This document shows, in pieces, positions 59,341 to 64,000 of a DNA stretch of 64,000 nucleotides. The DNA lies in assembly GCF_900129615.1 (NCBI RefSeq), contig NZ_FQWI01000002.1, forward strand, positions 1 to 64,000, read 5' to 3'. Position 1 is the first letter of the stretch, and every line of letters begins with the position of its first letter. Made by a program: the position numbers and the translations under genes. Origin of the DNA: Pectobacterium carotovorum. Lineage in GTDB: Bacteria > Pseudomonadota > Gammaproteobacteria > Enterobacterales > Enterobacteriaceae. The notes under the pieces are model-generated. The model had not been told where the DNA came from. It searched no databases and saw only the letters and a program-made list of their open reading frames with translations.

Positions 59341-60711
59341 TTAACGTAGCAGCAGATAAATTGTTTCTTCGCCCCGGACGATATTCAAAGCCAGAACGGA
59401 AGGTTTCGCTTCCAGCAGTTTGCGCAGTTGCGTGATGTTTTCAATGCGCTCGCGGTTTACACCGATGATGATATCGCCTTTTTGCAGACCGACCTGCGCG
59501 GCAGGTGTGTCCTTGGCGACGTTATCAATCTGCACACCTTTGCTGCCGTCTTTCAATTGGCCATTCGTCAGAGAAGCCCCCTGCAATGACGGTGAAAGCG
59601 TTTCAGCGCTGGTTGATGCCGATGAGCTGTTATCCAACACGACGGAAACTTCCTGCGGTTTGCCATCACGCAGCAGACCGATTTTCACGGTCTTGCCCGG
59701 TGCGGTGGTGCCGACTTTGGCCCGCAGTTCTGCAAAGCTGCTGATTGGTTTACCATCCAGCGTCGTCAGCACGTCGCCCGCCTTGATACCGGCTTTGGAT
59801 GCGGCAGATTTCGGTAAGACTTCGCTGACGAAGGCGCCGCGCTGCGCATCGACGTTGAAGGCTTTCGCCATCTCCGACGTCATCTCGCTGCCTTTAATAC
59901 CCAGTAGCCCGCGTTTCACTTCGCCAAATTCAACCAGCTGCTGTGCCAGATTCTGGGCCATGTTGCTAGGGATAGCGAAACCGATACCGATGTTTCCGCC
60001 GCCCGGCGCCAGGATCGCCGTGTTGATACCGATCAGCTCACCGTTGAGGTTCACCAGCGCACCGCCGGAGTTACCGCGGTTGATGGAAGCATCGGTCTGG
60101 ATGAAGTTTTCTAACCCTTCAAGATTCAGGCCGCTACGTCCCAGTGCGGAGATAATACCGGAGGTTGCGGTCTGGCCAAGGCCGAACGGGTTACCCACGG
60201 CAACGGCAAAATCACCGACGCGCAGTTGATCGGAATCGGCCATTTTTACAGAGACCAGATTCTTGGCGTCATTTAGCTGTAGCAGGGCGATATCGGTCTG
60301 CTCATCGCGACCAATCAATTTCGCCTCATATTCACGTCCGTCATTAAGCTGGACGCGGATCTTGTCGGCGTTATTGATCACGTGATTGTTGGTGAGCACG
60401 TAACCTTTTGCGGCATCAATAATGACGCCAGAACCCAGCCCTTCAAACGGGCGAGAATTTTGTTTGTCCGTCGGGAAGTTAGGACCAAAGAAGAACTTGA
60501 ACTCTTCTGGTACGCGCTGACGCTGTACCTGTGTACCTTCAACGTGCACGCTGACGACGGCTGGCAAGACTTTCTCCAGCATCGGGGCCAGACTTGGCGT
60601 CTGTTGGCCTTGAACCACGGCAGGCAGCGCAGCATTTGCAGCGGGAAGCGTGGACAGGGTCAAACCTATACTCATTGCCAGTGCACTAAATAGTAATGAT
60701 GTTTTTTTCAT
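59341..60711 (-). CDS. degQ: Periplasmic serine endoprotease DegQ
   Basis: A 456-aa HtrA-family protease and chaperone with a signal peptide (MKKTSLLFSALAMSIGLTLS to AANA). The triad is in NNHVINN, TDIALLQL and NRGNSGGALV, and two PDZ domains follow. The short LA loop and length fit DegQ rather than DegP. The ATG at 60711 starts the signal. The 29-codon upstream extension is rejected. It lies upstream of degS. Confidence 0.97.
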   Translation of the reverse strand: MKKTSLLFSALAMSIGLTLSTLPAANAALPAVVQGQQTPSLAPMLEKVLPAVVSVHVEGTQVQRQRVPEEFKFFFGPNFPTDKQNSRPFEGLGSGVIIDAAKGYVLTNNHVINNADKIRVQLNDGREYEAKLIGRDEQTDIALLQLNDAKNLVSVKMADSDQLRVGDFAVAVGNPFGLGQTATSGIISALGRSGLNLEGLENFIQTDASINRGNSGGALVNLNGELIGINTAILAPGGGNIGIGFAIPSNMAQNLAQQLVEFGEVKRGLLGIKGSEMTSEMAKAFNVDAQRGAFVSEVLPKSAASKAGIKAGDVLTTLDGKPISSFAELRAKVGTTAPGKTVKIGLLRDGKPQEVSVVLDNSSSASTSAETLSPSLQGASLTNGQLKDGSKGVQIDNVAKDTPAAQVGLQKGDIIIGVNRERIENITQLRKLLEAKPSVLALNIVRGEETIYLLLR

Positions 60712-60967
60712 TGTTATTAACTCTCTCACGGCCTGCGGATGAATAAAACGATGATATATAAACTTAAAGACACGGTGAAGAGTCAGACTGGCGATCAATG
60801 TGTAAAGTTCACTGCTGTTTCGTCAGCAGATTGTAACTATCGCTATTTTAGTGCGTGATCGGACGATGGCAGCCTGTGGTACGCGTCTTAAACGTACAAG
60901 CGTTTTAAGCGTAGAACAAGAGAGGGGAAAGCGTGAGACAGAAAGCCTCACGCTAGGGGAAACTGAA

Positions 60968-61372
60968 TTACTTGCGAATCGGACGTTCGCCCCGCAGCAG
61001 GCCTGAGGCACCGTCTGAATAATCGCGCGGCGGCATGTTCACCGGAGCCTGATCGTTATCTGCTTCTGATTCGGTCAGACGATATTTAAACGGATTATCC
61101 TGACCGGGAACGTGAGGTAACAGATTATTGGAGCTTTTCGCCATGTGCTGATAAAGCTGACGATAATCATCCGCCATGTTATCCAACAGCTCCGCACTGC
61201 GGGCGAAGTGACCCACCAATTCCTGACGATAATCTTCCAGTTCGGTTTTGCTTTTCTCCAGCTCATTCTGCAAGACCTGCTGTTGCCGCAGCTTACGGTT
61301 ACCAAAGCGCATGGCTACAGCACCAATAATAATACCGACAACTAAACCTATCAGCGCATACTCCCAAGTCAT
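60968..61372 (-). CDS. zapG: Cell-division and envelope factor ZapG (YhcB)
   Basis: A 134-aa bitopic protein with one N-terminal helix (about residues 5-22) and a cytoplasmic coiled coil (about 25-85). It has GHFARSAELLDNMADDYRQLY and a polar tail. It links division, elongation and envelope synthesis in E. coli. It is divergent from zapE. Confidence 0.95.
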   Translation of the reverse strand: MTWEYALIGLVVGIIIGAVAMRFGNRKLRQQQVLQNELEKSKTELEDYRQELVGHFARSAELLDNMADDYRQLYQHMAKSSNNLLPHVPGQDNPFKYRLTESEADNDQAPVNMPPRDYSDGASGLLRGERPIRK

Positions 61373-61586
61373 AATAGCTCCTATTTTGACGTTGTTGTCC
61401 CGTAGGGTTTTTCACTTAATATAGTCACTATAACCGTTAACCTTGCCTGAGTGGAATCCTGATACTCGATGACAGAAAGGAATGTTGACCTACCGCAGAC
61501 ATCAAGGTTGTTAACTGCGACGATTACGGCTTAAATCGACGACAACACACAGCAAAATACGACTAACTTTTTTCTCAGGGATTGCG

Positions 61587-62744
61587 ATGGCTATGGTTAT
61601 TCCACAGACAACACAACAGCAAACAACACCCTTGGCACTTTACCAGCAGGCGCTTTCCGCTGGTGAATATCAGCCGGACGAGGTGCAACGGCAAACCGTT
61701 GTGCGTCTGGAAGCGATACATCAGGCGTTATGTGAACGCGCTGCTGATGGCGATGCGGGGACATCCGATCGCGTGGGGAAATGGCGTAGCTGGCTAGGAC
61801 GACGTAATAAACGGGAATCTGCGCCAGTTCAAGGGCTTTACATGTGGGGCGGCGTCGGGCGAGGTAAAACCTGGCTGATGGACATGTTTTTCCACAGTTT
61901 GCCCGCTGAGCGCAAGATGCGCCTGCATTTTCATCGTTTTATGCTGCGTGTGCATGAAGAACTGAACCAGTTTCAAGGGCAGGAAAATCCGCTGGAGAAA
62001 GTGGCCGACGGTTTTAAAGCCGAAACGGATGTGCTGTGCTTCGATGAGTTTTTCGTCTCTGACATTACCGATGCGATGCTGCTGGCTGAGCTGCTGCGTG
62101 CGCTGTTTGCTCGCGGCATTGCGCTGGTGGCGACGTCGAATATTCCGCCAGACGATCTCTACCGTAATGGGCTGCAACGCGCGCGTTTTCTGCCTGCGAT
62201 TGAGCTGATTAAGCAGTATTGCGACGTGCGTAATGTCGATGCGGGTATCGATTATCGTCTGCGCACGCTGACGCAGGCACATCTTTATCTCTCGCCGCTG
62301 AATGAAGAGACGGATGCTGCGATGCAGCAGATGTTTACCCGCCTGACAGGGAAACCGTGGCAGACGCCAGGGCCGGTGTTGGAGATCAATCATCGTCCGT
62401 TATCGACACTTGGCGTGAGCGATGGCGTATTGGCGGTCGATTTCCACACGCTGTGTACAGAAGCGCGTAGCCAGAATGATTACATCGCACTGTCGCGCCT
62501 CTACCACACGATGCTGTTGCACAATGTGACGGTAATGGAGACGAAGGAAGAGAACACCGCCCGCCGTTTTCTGGCGCTGGTGGACGAGTGCTACGATCGC
62601 CGTATCAAATTGATTATTTCTGCGCAGGCATCGATGTTTGAGATCTATCAGGGAGATCACCTGAAATTTGAATACCAGCGCTGTTTATCCCGTTTGCAGG
62701 AAATGCAAAGCGAAGAGTACTTACGGCAGCCGCATTTGGCGTAA
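61587..62744 (+). CDS. zapE: Cell division ATPase ZapE
   Basis: A 385-aa AFG1-type AAA ATPase that acts on the Z ring under low oxygen or heat. Walker A is MWGGVGRGKTWLMD near residue 90, Walker B VLCFDEFFVSD and the sensor LVATSNIPPDDLYRNGLQR. It is about ten residues longer at the N-terminus than in E. coli. A second ATG lies at codon 3. Confidence 0.96.
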   Translation: MAMVIPQTTQQQTTPLALYQQALSAGEYQPDEVQRQTVVRLEAIHQALCERAADGDAGTSDRVGKWRSWLGRRNKRESAPVQGLYMWGGVGRGKTWLMDMFFHSLPAERKMRLHFHRFMLRVHEELNQFQGQENPLEKVADGFKAETDVLCFDEFFVSDITDAMLLAELLRALFARGIALVATSNIPPDDLYRNGLQRARFLPAIELIKQYCDVRNVDAGIDYRLRTLTQAHLYLSPLNEETDAAMQQMFTRLTGKPWQTPGPVLEINHRPLSTLGVSDGVLAVDFHTLCTEARSQNDYIALSRLYHTMLLHNVTVMETKEENTARRFLALVDECYDRRIKLIISAQASMFEIYQGDHLKFEYQRCLSRLQEMQSEEYLRQPHLA

Positions 62745-62762
62745 CGCAGGCTGCGGTTTTTT
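62743..62762 (+). terminator. Short terminator at the end of zapE
   Basis: CGCA and TGCG form a small hairpin directly at the stop codon, followed by six T residues. The stem is short, so efficiency is uncertain. Confidence 0.45.
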
Positions 62763-63411
<649 letters not shown>

Positions 63412-63423
63412 TCGGGATTATAG

Positions 63424-63819
<396 letters not shown>

Positions 63820-63849
63820 TTTCTGGCTGCTCTGCAGCGAAATCAATGC

Positions 63850-63881
63850 AAAAAACCCGGTGCTGGTCACCGGGTTTTTTT
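63850..63881 (+). terminator. rplM-rpsI terminator
   Basis: The stem CCCGGTG/CACCGGG with a 5-base loop and A/T flanks runs into seven T residues, 30 bases past rpsI. Confidence 0.95.
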
Positions 63882-63907
63882 ATGTCCCAGCTGCGCTTTA
63901 GGCTACC

Positions 63908-63945
63908 AATGCAAAAGACCACCTCTGGAGGTGGTCTTTTGCATT
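63908..63945 (-). terminator. Terminator of the minus-strand gene at the window end
   Basis: A perfect 18-bp palindrome, with arms AATGCAAAAGACCACCTC and complement, has only two bases between the arms. On the minus strand TTTTGCATT closes the stem. It directly abuts the stop codon of the partial gene. Confidence 0.75.
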
Positions 63946-64000
63946 TAGAATTTAGCTTTTACTTCTGCTGCGATGGTGTCTGCTATTCCGTTGCGTTTCT
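63945..64000 (-). CDS. C-terminus of an unidentified protein (partial)
   Basis: Seventeen codons ending KRNGIADTIAAEVKAKF and a TAA stop enter from beyond the window, backed by a strong hairpin. The alternating pattern ending in Phe could be the last strand of an outer-membrane barrel, but the piece is too short to identify. In E. coli sspA follows rpsI on the same strand. Here a gene faces the other way, so the order has changed. Confidence 0.5.
   Translation of the reverse strand, partial: KRNGIADTIAAEVKAKF

Overview
The window is chromosomal DNA of an enterobacterium. The protein sequences and gene order point to a soft-rot Pectobacterium or a close relative: nearly every housekeeping product matches its Escherichia coli counterpart in length and motifs, an ERIC-type repeat is present, and the order differs from E. 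coli in lineage-specific places. It begins in the last 92 bases of a 5S rRNA gene and ends just past rpsI, in the C-terminus of a minus-strand gene.

Layout. 1-4521: end of an rrn operon and, convergent with it, the general L-amino-acid ABC transporter aapJQMP (yhdWXYZ in E. coli, also next to rrnD there). 4522-11386: a variable interval between aapJ and fis. It holds a cystine-type binding protein and permease without an ATPase, an endonuclease/exonuclease/phosphatase-fold protein, an ASCH-domain protein, an AT-rich Ser/Thr kinase plus PP2C phosphatase operon, and a small phage or satellite remnant (YlcI/YnfO-like protein, Icd-like protein, a 63-aa partner). 11387-23066: dusB-fis, an alpha carbonic anhydrase, prmA, panF-yhdT, a two-Mop molybdate-binding protein, accBC, aroQ, msrPQ and acuI. 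23244-40100: csrD, mreBCD, yhdE, rng, yhdP, tldD and the aae efflux locus. 40248-43987: a succinate-semialdehyde dehydrogenase, darP and pmbA. 44052-52863: rnk, the rpoN cluster (hpf, ptsN, rapZ, npr), lptABC, kdsC, kdsD and yrbG. 53153-58008: mlaFEDCB, ibaG, murA. 58106-63819: degS, degQ, zapG, zapE, rplM-rpsI.

How the genes work together. Much of the window builds and guards the envelope: fatty-acid initiation (accBC), cell shape (mreBCD), KDO synthesis (kdsC, kdsD), LPS export (lptABC), glycerophospholipid transport (mlaFEDCB, yhdP), peptidoglycan precursors (murA, with rapZ regulating amino-sugar supply) and periplasmic proteolysis or repair (degS, degQ, msrPQ). Regulation is also dense: fis, rpoN with the nitrogen PTS, csrD, hpf and rng.

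The least explained part is 8548-11319. There an isolated kinase/phosphatase pair lies beside a phage-remnant cassette whose divergent promoters carry three copies of a 10-base operator-like repeat. No complete new defence system can be proved from the sequence, but this is the place to look.
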